From Massospora cicadina (taxonomy: Eukaryota; Entomophthoromycota; Entomophthoromycetes; Entomophthorales; Entomophthoraceae), in the NCBI GenBank assembly GCA_022478985.1, contig JAKSZP010008018.1:112551-176550 (forward strand): a stretch of DNA of 64,000 bases. The letters run 5' to 3'. The notes under the pieces are model-generated. The model was not told the DNA's origin. It saw nothing but the letters and a program-made list of their open reading frames with translations, and did no database searches. Shown piece after piece: positions 46,621 through 57,165 of this stretch (the first letter of the stretch is position 1; each line of letters starts with the position of its first letter). The position numbers and the translations under genes were made by a program.

Positions 46621-46899
46621 CAATAGTTTCGCTCTCCATCAATCTTAGGCTCCTTCTGTTGCAATTTTAAATCACTTAAAGAACCCATGAATGTTTCCTT
46701 CACGATCAAATAAAGGCAGCTTATTGCAGAAAACCTCCTAGAGAAGCTCATCTTGTTTTTAAGCACAGCGTCCAAAGCCAGTTTTAGCTCCGCATAGGCA
46801 ACTGGCCCAGCGTGTTGTGTAGAATCTTATCAAAACAACCTGAATGCAACATAGCCGTTAACTGAACGTTTATTATTTTATAATTGATCATTGGGCCTC
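46621..46899 (-). other. A2 leader between primer site and gag
   Basis: Aligns with A1 3600-3847. No clear start codon context; ORFs here are short and in several phases. Confidence 0.5.
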
Positions 46900-46914
46900 C
46901 TGTAGTGAGCACCA
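46900..46914 (-). other. A2 primer binding site
   Basis: Minus-strand TGGTGCTCACTACAG, one base inside the 5' LTR, identical to A1 and C. Confidence 0.8.
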
Positions 46915-46915
46915 C

Positions 46916-47412
46916 TGTTTTAAAACCAGCGGTATTCAAGAGATACGCCAAAGGATTTTGCACATGATTTAACCAACTGAGCAATTAGGACCAACGATAT
47001 GATAATCATTGTCCTTGAAACAACAGAATAAACTTCAAAATATGGAGCACTTGATCCCACTACACTTTTTTTATTAACTATAATAATTACAGCGGATCCT
47101 CGCTGTTCCACTCACTCTAAACTATTAAAAACCTACTTTCTCAATCATCTCATTTTGTTTATACTGTAGCAACTTCAGATGATACTGATTCCAATGCTTA
47201 TTAATTCAATTAGCCATATCTCATTGGTTCCATCAATTCTTCATTCATTAATTTCATGATCACCTAATTCAAGGCGATTTCCCAATAACCCAATATTGCC
47301 TCATTTTAAAGTGCTCTAATAATCATAACTCATATCAAACTCGGTGGATTCCATCCATTCTGCCATATCACCTTAGGGCTTATCATCCAGTCATATCAGA
47401 ATTGCATGACAA
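46916..47412 (-). repeat. A2 5' LTR
   Basis: About 497 bp, direct repeat of 40134-40627. The right end is followed by the target duplication ATGTT. Confidence 0.9.
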
Positions 47413-47417
47413 ATGTT

Positions 47418-48059
47418 ATCCCCTGGTCGGCTTACCCCATATAAGTTCAAACATGCCTAACACTGAGACTAAAAACGAAATATAGGGAAGGATATAGTTC
47501 TGTTAAGCAAAAAACCCACCCCAGTACATCGCCATAGTTATAAGAGGCTTGTCCAATGGACTTGATAAACCTTTTGGCAACAAGTGTACACTCTAGGGAT
47601 TGTTGGTATTAAAATGCACAGTGACAGAAAAACTGAGGGGCAATATTCTGAATTGTACCTTTGTTTCATTCAGACCAATATTTTACCACAATATTACCCA
47701 TCTCTTTTTAATTTCAACTGCATGCCACGCCATCTCCATATATTGTAGGGTGGAAAACTCTATTTACATTGAAAAGTTGTCATAGCAGTAATGGGAATTA
47801 TTACTTGCTGCTAGCTTCATCAAGGGAAGTTTATTTGCGGTTGGCTTAACCTAGGCTTCCAATCTTCAGAAGCAAAGGATGAAGCTGCAAAGGTGAAGCA
47901 TGAAGTTAAAGTCATAAGATCTCCCACATATGCATGTGGAACGCACCCATTATAACACGTATAATACAAAACTAATAAGATTTGACAATATAATAAATAC
48001 CCTTACAAACAACTTTGTAGAAAGTGGTCTGAAAAGGGCAGGGAAAGTTTTAAGGGTAT
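47418..48059 (+). other. D2 tail and unassigned sequence before the LINE
   Basis: The first tens of bases continue the D1/D2 alignment. From about 47660 to 48059 I see no recognisable feature. Confidence 0.35.
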
Positions 48060-48720
48060 CAAACAGTTTAAGTTGCAAATTTTAATGTCAAAGCTCTGCA
48101 GCAAGAAAGCTATCACTGTTATTGACCCCCACTGGGAGATCTGGGAAGACTTTTTATAAACTCACAGGTTGCCAAATACTTTTTCTCTGGTGGTTCCCCT
48201 CAAATCTGTTTAATGTTATCCCAGAAATAAAAGCCCTATACACTATATATAGAGCTGAATACAAGGTGCATGCCTGCCCCTTACAAGGTAATGAACCTGA
48301 AAAATCTAGAAGATGATACCCTCATGAACAAGAAAAACCCCTCATATGCTAAAGTTTACTAAAACTTCTATTATTTTTCCTTAGGAGATACTGATGAATA
48401 TTTAATTGAGCTTATGTCTGAAAAACAATGGAAAGTTCATCAAAAAGAATTAAAGAAGGCTTCCAAGAAGGTTTTTCAAGAGTTGGTTTCCCCACCTGAA
48501 TCACACATGAACCATGGCAATACTAGCATATTGCCCCACACTCAGCACTCAGAAACGTTAGCAAGTCCCCACGTGACAGATCACCCTCAGCAGCTCTAAA
48601 ATGAATTTGACTTAGATCTTCATGAACATCATACCATTGTCATAAAAAGTCAAAACTTTGAAAAAAATATTCACATGGTTAACCTACCAGAAAATTAAGC
48701 TGCTCTAAAGGTTAAAGTAC
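48060..48720 (+). pseudogene. possible LINE ORF1 remnant
   Basis: Frames such as VIDPHWEIWEDFL near 48119 and a lysine-rich helical run MSEKQWKVHQKELKKASKKV at 48414 onward. Basic helical content and position 5' of the endonuclease suggest ORF1, but there is no diagnostic motif. Confidence 0.35.
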
Positions 48721-49099
48721 TTTTGGTCTAAGCCTCCACTAGATGGAAATATTACGTCATAAGCATCAAGAGGAGCTGGATCAGGTCAGCGTTTCTACAC
48801 CCAAAGCCAAAGTGGTCATATGGACGTGACTGGGTCTATTGATCAAGCCCATTGCTCATAAGGTGGCACAGGTGTCCTTATAAAAATAGTAAATGCTCAA
48901 CGTCACAGGATTCAGATTTTTTGTCCTGACTAAAAAATTAAATCCTTGCGCAACTCACGCCAACCTATTAGAGGTAAAAATAACCATTGTTTGGAAGAAA
49001 AGGAATAGGAGTGGTCAAAAGCTCTTCTTCTTATGATTCTCCTTGTTTGGCACTCTGATTTAAAAAATCGCCCTGCCAAAGAGACTGTAATGGTTAATA

Positions 49100-49805
49100 C
49101 TCAAAGTTTAAAATAAGCAGGCCCTAGCTGTCACACTCTCATGGAATGGTGAGAAGCTTAAACTCCTCAACATATATGCCCCAAAAACTCACCTGACCAC
49201 ATTAATTTCCACAATAAAGTTACACAACTTATTATATTTATTCTATTTATTTGAGGCAAGCCAACCAGGGAAAGACATTACTAAAAGAAAGAAAGAAATT
49301 AAACATTGATATGAAACCTGAGCAGGGTCAACTCAGTCATAGAAAGTTTTTCCACCTCTGTATTAAGACTCAGATTTTTCTAGTTACGTTATGGATAAAA
49401 TTTTCTTGTTAATAGTTTTACTAACCACCAATAGCTTCCTTTGGCTTGTACCCCAATTGATGTGCGAAGGGCAGGAATTGAACCTACAACCTTCAGGTTG
49501 GTAGCCGTACGCCCTACCAGAAGTTACACAACTTGACATCCAAAAAACATTTATTGTGGGCGTCTTTTACTGTTGGTCAGATGTTGCAACTGATCTCTGT
49601 CCATTTATAAATCTTCCATGGCCATATAGAGTTTTTAAAGCTTAAAGCAACTTAAAGCTTATATGACCATCTTTTTAGTGACTCTTCCAGCATTACTCAT
49701 ACAAAATGTCCATACATATAGCAGGGTACATTGACATCATTTACCTGTATAGACTATATTCTACCTCAATTACTTTTAAGTCGATGATTCCAGACTTGCT
49801 ACTAT
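49100..49805 (+). pseudogene. LINE APE-type endonuclease remnant (split by SINE)
   Basis: TLSWNGEKLKLLNIYAPKTH at about 49136-49190 is the N-I-Y-A-P block of LINE endonucleases. After the SINE (49231-49520) the domain continues with FIVGVFYCWSDVATDL near 49545 and a decayed C-terminal Y-x-D-I-I-Y block near 49725-49745. Broken in several phases. Confidence 0.6.
49231..49520 (-). mobile_element. SINE 2: tRNA-related SINE with perfect 14-bp duplication
   Basis: Flanked by AAGTTACACAACTT at 49217-49230 and 49521-49534. On the minus strand the 5' end (right side) carries a tRNA-like head: a D-arm-like TGGTAGGGC, an anticodon-arm region and a T-arm GTAGGTTCAATTCCTGC with a box-B match (49474-49485). 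The body is unrelated to a tRNA; the left end is an A/T-rich tail (AATAAATAGAATAAATA). The acceptor 5' strand is absent, so it is not a tRNA gene. Confidence 0.75.
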
Positions 49806-49819
49806 CTTAGTGCAGTTTT

Positions 49820-50508
49820 TTAGTACAAGTAGTGCCCAACCCAAGAGGGGGTCCTCCACGCATCTTCATTTACGTTGTGCTAAACAAAGCAATTATCAGA
49901 CAAAGTAAAAAACTCTTATTATGGTGCCACGGCGTTAGCTTAAGCGTCCAATCTAGAAGGGGGAGAGGGGTCAGGGGAATTCCATCCAGTGCCAGCTTCA
50001 TGTGGCGGGAAAAGGCAGAAAAAAGGGGGTGGAGCGTTAGTGGCATGCATCAGAAGGAGAAAGAGGTGAGGGTTCTCCTCATCAATAAGACCAGTGGTGT
50101 GCATCGCCTTGACATATTGGCCATCTGTATTCAGCAAAAGTTGTAAGATTGTGCACACATGAGAGGAATTTTATTTTATGGTGGGTTTGGTGGTAGTTAA
50201 GGTCTTAAAATAATATCTCGCCACATTGACGCACGCATAGCCATCTTCAAAAGCTAAATCTTTAATATTGAATTTGGCTTCCTCAGGTAGATCTACAGGG
50301 AAGTTAGGTATAGGAAACCCTCGCAAAATGGCTCAATTGCCATATGGAGGGCTTGGGGGAGGAATGAGTTTGTGGGGGCAGAGGCTGCATTAATTGCCTT
50401 TTGGTTAATACTTTTGTAAATTGGGAATTTATTGCGAGGATGGAAATGGTGGTGGAAATTCAGATTGGAGGGTTGTTTGAAGTATCCTAACCAGTCAAGA
50501 AGGGATAC
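49820..50508 (-). mobile_element. 689-bp insertion with unknown minus-strand reading frame
   Basis: Inserted in the LINE linker between perfect 14-bp repeats CTTAGTGCAGTTTT (49806-49819, 50509-50522). The minus strand from about 50480 to 49940 is open for roughly 160 codons with one in-frame TAA near 50167; readable pieces include NKFPIYKSINQKAINAASAP, AKFNIKDLAFEDGYACVNVA and ILQLLLNTDGQYVKAMHTTG. No family recognised, no zinc knuckle, no long poly(A). A processed retrocopy or a small retroelement would fit the duplication length. Confidence 0.5.
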
Positions 50509-50522
50509 CTTAGTGCAGTTTT

Positions 50523-52050
50523 CAATAGATATAGAAATAAATCACGCTTTACTCAATTGAATAACACAAACTCAACCCAGCTTAAATAAGCATTCATTAA
50601 TATGATGATATGCTAAGAAATTCAAAAATAGTCTTATACCAACTATCATCACCCCATATGGTGTGCCCATTTTATAAAAACCCTTTGATAACATGTGGTC
50701 TGCTAAAAGGACACATCAAAGAAGCTTCAAAGTGTGTAGACACCCGCCTGAACAAGCGTCCAAGACAGCATCTGCCCAGCTCTAACAACCCTTGCCCATC
50801 ATGAAAGAATCGCCCCTTACAGGAGATACAACCCAGCGTGGGCTTGCAAATTGGTTTTTAACAACTATTCGACTTTAAGATCTAAACTTTGCATTAACAC
50901 TGGCTAAGTATATTAGCTGGCGCCACTCAGATTACCAAATGAGAAAATCAACAAGATACTTTATGTACCGCTATACTGCATGTAAATAAGGTACTTCTTA
51001 TACTAAGTTCATACTAGCATGGGCGCAATTGCTACTTCCCCAAAAAATTTGAGACGGTTCAACATCACTATATAAAATTATATCAATAAAAATGATTCTA
51101 GCTCAAAGGCATATAACATTTTTAAACAATCTTGAAATAAATCTTTTTTATAAGCTGACCAGTCTAGTTAATGTTGAAACTAATGAGGAATTATAAAATT
51201 CTTTATGCAGGACACTTCACCATAAAAGACCTGGCCCAGATGTCATTCTTTATGAGTTTTATTGGAGGCTTTTAACTTAATCACGTTACTAACAAAAGAT
51301 TCCTTGATAAGTGCCTTCAAGAGAATTTCCTGTTTCCTGGAAGGTCAGAAGCCTTAATATTAACTTTATTCAAATTTGTATCCTAATAATCTGGGTAATT
51401 GGCACCCAATTTCTCTTAACAACGCGGAGTCTAAAATAATGACCTTAATTCTATTAAATCAACTAGGTAAGATCACTCAAACCGCCATATCAAGAAATTA
51501 ATATGGATTTGTCCCCAACTGCAGCATATGGGAAACCATCCACACTGTTGCCAACCTGTGCTTTCTAAATACAATGGTGCATTGATATCTTTATACTAAC
51601 AAAAATATATACGATCTCATACATTGGAAGTGCTTTAGGGAAACTTTACAAACTTTTTGCCTTCCTTCTTGGTTGTTAACTGGGTAATTATTTCAAATGA
51701 GTCAGCAACAATGGCCATTTGTGGCCTAGGATATGTTACTGAACCCATTCTCCCTCAGCGCAGTTTCAAAAGGATCACCTCGCCCTTTGCTTTACAACTT
51801 GGTAATGGACCCTGTACTGCGCGCCATAGATCAGAATCTTAAAGGCATTACTCTCTAATGGTAAAAACCACTTAATTCGTTGGAATTTACATATAATTGT
51901 GTGGTAGGTGGTTACAACTTTTACAACTCTCGCTCCTTAGAGACTATCAAAATCAAGTATGGACAAATAAGTAATGAAAAATAAATTGGCACAAGAATGA
52001 GGTTCTAGTACTTGTCAAGCACCACCATCAGTGGCATAATAAGATTTCTT
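50523..52050 (+). pseudogene. LINE linker and reverse transcriptase remnant
   Basis: RT starts with KRPGPDVILYEFYWRLL near 51224-51275 (the usual PGPDG block), then NWHPISLNNAESKIMTLIL near 51397 onward and YGFVPNCSIWETIHTVANL near 51500, and PRPLLYNLVMDPVLRAI near 51780-51830. The catalytic FADD region near 51880-51905 reads FTYNCVVG, so both Asp are lost. Multiple stops; one shift near 51700. Confidence 0.8.
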
Positions 52051-52640
52051 GCCGACTCTAACCATGAGGTAAGTCATCTCATTTCAAACTATCCCCTCTA
52101 CACAATTCGTTTGTCACTTAGATTTATGGCTGAAAACTGGATGATCTGCGGATATGGTTATGAAGAGTATTATTCTACCTAGTATCTCAAGACACTCAGC
52201 CAGCCTTGATGGACGCCCAACTGGGCTATTTGAAGTTTGTATTAGCAATCATAATGAATTTATCAAAAATTATGGTCAACGCTCATGCCAAACTATTTTC
52301 TATCTGCCTATATAACTCACTAAGGAACAAATTATAATATTATATTTTGGGATGGGCAATGAGAACCCATCAGTATTATAGAAACTCTTTGTCTCATGTA
52401 CCTTGGGATGTATGGGACCCATTGTCTATTACTAAAAAACCATAATATTATAATAAAATATCATGTTCAGCTGATTAATCAAACTCACAAAATTTACATT
52501 TGTCCATGACAGCAAGGTGCAACTTAAAAGAAGCATTCAAGCTAAAAAATCCTAACACACCCAATATTGTATTGAGAAACTTAGCCTCTCACCCAAATGC
52601 ATTATGCTTCTTTGCAGCAATCCACATTTTGTAGGCATAC
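52051..52640 (+). pseudogene. LINE C-terminal region
   Basis: Frames with LPWDVWDPLSITKK near 52400 and NPNTPNIVLRNLASHPNALC near 52548-52605, like the thumb and C-terminal part of LINE polyproteins. No zinc motif seen. Confidence 0.45.
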
Positions 52641-54281
52641 TGCATATTATAAAATATTCTAACTGGAACTCAATAAAAATAACCTGCAACCATTTCAGAG
52701 CAGGGCAAGCCCATGGTACCTCCAACTGTATGATAATAAACCAGTAAATTCAGAATTTTACACCCAAAGATGCTGTCACTTTAGTGAAAATTGACTAACT
52801 AGATATTCAGTATCCCTAACACCCTACAGGATCAAAAGAAGATGTAGGAGAATAATCACCATCCCTTACTTCATCCAAAAATCAGGTTTCACATCTGGAA
52901 GTGAATTACACAGTCAAGTAATATAGCTGAAGGGTTAACTCCATTACAAACCTTTATTTATATGTGGCAACCATAACAATATAGTCCATAAGATAGAAAG
53001 ATGTTTAAAGCTAAAGATAACTGGAATGAAGTGTCCCATCAGTATCAAACATCTTAGACTTTATTATTTTACCTAACCACAATCCATTTGCCATGAGGTT
53101 GATTTCAAAAACTAGTAACACTTAGAGCACTTATAGCAGTTCAGCATTGTGGTCAATCCACAGTGCCATCCTGGAAGTTATCATTAAGGCTTAACTGATC
53201 AAGGCAGAAGCACTGGATCAATTTTATGTAACCTTACTAGAAATTTCTAAAAAATTCTTTGTCTTCATGCATCCTAGATGGGAGCCAGAGCAATATTAAA
53301 GGTCTTCCTGGTCCATAGGGATTAGTCCTTTCTCCCACACCTGCATTATCTGTATATCATCCCTTAGCTCATTTTGTCTTACCGCCATGTCCACTAGCCC
53401 ATACTCTTGAAAACAAGGATAAGTTTTGGTTAGACCTTAATACTGGGGTTTTAGGGATCCTTTGCAGTGTTTAATCTATCATTTTTATTCTTTTTCATGT
53501 TTTTTTAGTTTGTATCATGGTCCTTCTACCTCAAATTGACAAAATTAAATATTATATGGCGAGGGTGCTCCATTAGTAGAGTATTGACTCAATGACCACT
53601 GCTTTATAAAACTTATAATGGTAGATAAACCTTGAATAGAGGACAGTTTATTACTGTTAGTGTTGCGCACCAATGCTTCAAACTGATATGACAAATATCA
53701 AGGTCATCCATGGGGTTCATGGCCTATCCAAATTCTGTTTATGGAGAATTTTGTCAAAAATATTAATTTGACTTTGGATAACTTATTTTTCGTTTATTTT
53801 TGTTATTTAACCATGATAAAAATGAATTTAAACCTCCCTGCTAACAAAATGTATTGTTACCTATCCTGCATTTGGGCCTCCCAGTCAATCAATAATCGTC
53901 ACACATCAGTTCCCTTCCTTAATCAGGTTTCTCTGCAATTGAGTACAATTTTTCTATTGTATGCATTAGACTCCCTATGATAGTGTTCTTAAAATCAGGT
54001 CTTCAATGTTATGTGGCTATGAGATCAACTAATTAATTTTACACAATTATTCTAATAAATAATCACCTTTGCTCAAATTTTACCTAATTTTTGAAAGTTT
54101 TTCTTGATTAAAGATTCAATAAAACAGGATTGTAGAAATTATTATTGTGTAGCTTTCATATAATAATACACAAAATTGACCTTTTCAGGGGACAGAGGTT
54201 GCATAGTCATGGAAGGGTGGAAAAGTTATAAAGAGGAACTACAACCAGTTCAGTAATATGCGTTTTCCATGCACTACATCA
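52641..54281. other. Unassigned interval
   Basis: The left part may be LINE 3' end. The right end (about 53800-54281) may be an LTR, because a primer-binding-site match follows at 54282, but no partner LTR was found. A tRNA-like first half (GGCGAGGGTGCTCCATTAG at 53558) lacks a matching T-arm. Confidence 0.3.
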
Positions 54282-54296
54282 TGGTGCTCACTACAG
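54282..54296 (+). other. Primer binding site match of an otherwise lost element
   Basis: TGGTGCTCACTACAG followed by GGG, identical to the A1/A2/C site and in plus orientation. It marks the start of the internal region of another Gypsy element, of which I recognise nothing more. Confidence 0.55.
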
Positions 54297-55560
54297 GGGT
54301 CTTCCACTTTGTCTTTTTATTAAAGAAATAATCTACTTTAATATGGATTTAACCCTAAAGATAAAATCACATAGATGACCAAGCAATTGTGTTCTACATC
54401 AATAAATCCAAGCCTCCTCTAGAATCAAGAGTAGAAGCGGGATTGAACTACGCACCCCAGTTTGAAGATGTTAATTCATACTCCTTCACTAGTAAACAAC
54501 TCTAGAAGATTGGAAGGATGTTATTATGCGGATTTTAACTCTTCAGTAACGAAAATATTGAACTTACAACCTCTCTGTTCTACCATTGGAATAACCAAAA
54601 ACATATGCTCCAGATGTGACCCTTATCATAATATAGATCATAGCAGCTTTTTACTTCATCAGCAATTCCAAGCATCTTGGGCAGTACATTATCATCTATC
54701 TCTAAACCCCTCTATACATAATCACAAACGACTTTTTTGGTCACCATACCTTAATCACAGAGCTAGTTAACCTAAACCATGAAGATGTAGCTTCCTGCTG
54801 TGAAAATAAGCACAGCAGCGTCATATTTTCAGTGCACAGGGTATACACCAAATACAAGCTACAGTATGAGGACAGTTACTTTGATCAAATTCTTAACAGA
54901 AAACCTTATATAAAATAAATAGGGTTATTTTTAAAATGAACATAGGGGCATAATGTAGTATTGGATACATCCAGTGGCCCAGAACTCATTAATGGTATTT
55001 TTCTAGATTGCTCTCTCATCTTCTCCAAGAAAAGAACTTCTTACCATTGATAATCCCCCTCAGATATGAAATCTCAACCAGAGATCTCATTGGTGCTTTC
55101 CATGATTACTAAGCAGCACCTCTAAATGGCAGACTAAAATCATAGTACCCAAAATTATTTGGAAAAAATAACTAAGGCTTAAGGAATTTCCATAAAAGGA
55201 TGTGATACTCTGGATATAGTTTAATTACTGGCGGATGGCATAATATTTAGGCCCCTATTACCAATAATTTTATGCCAGCATGGGCAATGTAGATTAGTAT
55301 GCTAAATTAAATAGGAGGCAATATAATATTTGAGGCCATGGCATTGGTAACCAAAAATAATTTAGGAAACAAGAAATGCGCCAGCGTGGATTTAGAGAAT
55401 CAATTGACTTTAAATTAATACTTCAGGCACTACATATAAAGGCTGAGCCGTGGGGCAAACTAATTACTATACCAATAAAACCCGCAATCTACTTAATAGT
55501 TAATTAAGAGAAAAGATAATTACATTAATAGTATCCTGATGGTTGGTAAAACTGATTATA
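54297..55560. other. Unassigned interval, probably containing the 3' LTR of element I
   Basis: No coding frame of note except a 102-codon frame at 54462-54770 with no recognisable domain. The right end must hold the 3' LTR of element I, since the polypurine tract of I is at 55565-55575, but its borders cannot be fixed without the second LTR. A box-B-like sequence is at 54438-54454 (minus). Confidence 0.3.
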
Positions 55561-55564
55561 AAGA

Positions 55565-56054
55565 TTCCCCCACTTGACAAAATTTGTAGCAAAGATGTGT
55601 GGGGATCAACTAACTCATTGAGAACCTGGTGCCATCAGCCCAGAAGTATGCTTAAATTTAAAAACTTAGCATGCACCCAGTTGATAAGGTGGTCTTTAAC
55701 AGAGTACTTCAGAGTTTAGGCATCTGTAGGTATCTTCTCAATGATCTAAAAAGGCCCCTTCCATACATGTTCCAGCATGCTAGTACATCTGTTTTCATGG
55801 TTATTATAATACAAAATAAGTTGCCCTACAGTAAAGTGGGGTAACAGCCATCAGCCTGTGTTACCCCATCTACAGGAATTTCTTTTCCATGCTAGTAAAT
55901 TGGAACATGCAGCGCTCTGTAGTTGGTTTAAGTTTGCGTCAGCAATTTAAAATATTTCATGAGAGTCAAGGCTTCTTGAATGATCCAAAAATATAAAATT
56001 GGTGGAAGCGCCAGTTGCTTCCCAATAAGTAAAGCCAACGGGGAATGCCCCATG
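55565..56054 (-). pseudogene. I integrase C-terminal part
   Basis: Aligns with A2 40640-41070: the plus-strand segment AGCATGCACCCAGTTGATAA near 55668 matches A2's GCGTGCACTTGGTTGATGA, and the PPT is adjacent. Encodes the GPF/Y-type tail on the minus strand, badly decayed. Confidence 0.65.
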
Positions 56055-56907
56055 TGTCATGGTTAGAAAATGACATCATCCTTGGGACCAACGTTAGAGA
56101 CAAAGATGCTTGCAGGGTTGTCAAGAAGGTGAAGTTAGAAGGCCTCCCTGACCTCAAGCATACCATAGACCAACGCTGGGTTAAGTCTAAATATGCCCAA
56201 GTTGGTCCTATGGAAGTAAGCGAAGGTTGGCCCTGTATGAGAGTAGGGGCGTTAAAACAAACTAGCTTTATTACAATGGAAAATGGTTCGCTTCAGTTTT
56301 TAGGTGAACAGAGCTTTAGAACACGTTCAGTTTTTGCATTATCCAGCTTGGGTCGGCTGTTTTACAATCAATCACCCAAGTTTGGTCAATTACTCAATAT
56401 AGCATTTTTCCCAATGGAAGCGTGTGCCTATTGGCGCACCTTGGCTTAGACCCACTTCCCTCAATTGATTGTTTTACTGAATTTCCTTAAATTTTCCATG
56501 TCAAGACCAACTTACTCTGTTGGTCAACTTTTCCCCTAAATAAAGTCCTTTTTAGTACACCATTTTATATGTTATCTCAGATATTCCTGTGCTTGGACCT
56601 CTTTGAGGAGGTCTCGCGCAATGTTATCGATTTAATTTGTACAACTTTGAGTCTATCTTCTAGTGCAACGTCAGGCCGCCTAGGTTCCCTTCAACTTAGA
56701 TCACCTAACCCCTACCCCTCCGTGCACCTCAATTCTCCTTTTTGGTTAAATATTTAAGGAATAACCCTTTCCTTCATATGTTACTCAAGCCCAAGCACCC
56801 TCAGTGGGGCTTTAACTTTTGTACTATTGACTAGTTTCCTGGCGTTGGCCATGTGAACCTTGCACTTCCATGCTGGAAATAGGAGAGATATAGACACTCT
56901 CCTTACA
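56055..56907 (+). repeat. G 5' LTR with internal open reading frame
   Basis: Starts TGTCATGG, ends CCTTACA. AATAAA near 56538. An open frame of 134 codons covers 56045-56449 and includes NDIILGTNVRDKDACRVVKK, LPDLKHTIDQRWVKSKY, LKQTSFITMENGSLQFLG. The same frame is recognisable in the solo LTR at 38 kb and partly in K and K2, with synonymous third-base changes (see findings). Confidence 0.9.
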
Positions 56908-57165
56908 TTATTTGACCAACCGCTTTATCTCATGTGCATGAACTTTTTTCTGTGTGGGACTTTCACAAAGCGTAAATGGTGAATGCCAGCTGTGGGCTTT
57001 GGCTGTGGTCAGCTGCTCCACTGTTTCCTCTTTTTTCCGAAGTTTGGAGCATCTCAGTGTTATTGTGGCTGCCTCCAATTGGAAAGTACCCACCCTTCAT
57101 GTTTTACCTAGTGGATATGGACACTTCGTGGTCCAGAAGTCATGATTCCTTAATTTTCCGCTGAA
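56908..57165 (+). other. G leader
   Basis: About 260 bp from the 5' LTR to the first long frame. The sequence right after the LTR (TTATTTGACCAACC) does not match the primer site of the other elements; I cannot assign a tRNA. Confidence 0.4.

Larger units (their letters stand above)
40134..47412 (-). mobile_element. Ty3/Gypsy element A2, complete with both LTRs, carrying insertion K
   Basis: Minus-strand element between a 5-bp target duplication ATGTT (40129-40133 and 47413-47417), confirmed by the uninterrupted D1 site near 23845-23860. From right to left: 5' LTR, primer site, gag, protease, RT, (K insertion), RT continued, RNase H, integrase, polypurine tract, 3' LTR. The LTRs are roughly 85% alike by eye. 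Without K the element is about 5.9 kb. Confidence 0.93.
37560..47660 (+). mobile_element. D2: second D-family copy (gag part), interrupted twice
   Basis: D2 aligns with D1 13680-14457 and 22956-23900. It is split by a solo LTR (38065-38905) and by element A2 (40134-47412); the sequence after A2 (CCCCTGGTCGGCTTACC at 47419 onward) continues the D1 alignment. No pol of this copy is recognisable downstream, where a LINE begins. Confidence 0.65.
48060..52640 (+). mobile_element. LINE (non-LTR retrotransposon), decayed, interrupted by a SINE and a 689-bp insertion
   Basis: Possible ORF1, an APE-type endonuclease and a LINE reverse transcriptase occur in order on the plus strand. Two insertions with 14-bp duplications (49217-49534 and 49806-50522) split the endonuclease and the linker. 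The style of the RT resembles fungal/L1-like LINEs. No poly(A) end identified. Confidence 0.75.

Noticed and set aside
49832..50146. Plus-strand 104-codon ORF in the 689-bp insertion
   Set aside because: The minus-strand frame is longer and continues beyond it; the plus frame looks like its shadow.
53556..53600. tRNA 5' half-like sequence GGCGAGGGTGCTCCATTAG
   Set aside because: Resembles an acceptor and D-arm start, but no T-arm or 3' acceptor strand follows within 80 bases.
54438..54454. Box-B-like GTAGTTCAATCCC on the minus strand
   Set aside because: No convincing tRNA fold and no flanking duplication; may be chance or a very old SINE.
54462..54770. 102-codon plus-strand ORF
   Set aside because: No recognisable motif or homologous copy in the window; Ser/His/Asn-rich composition looks random.
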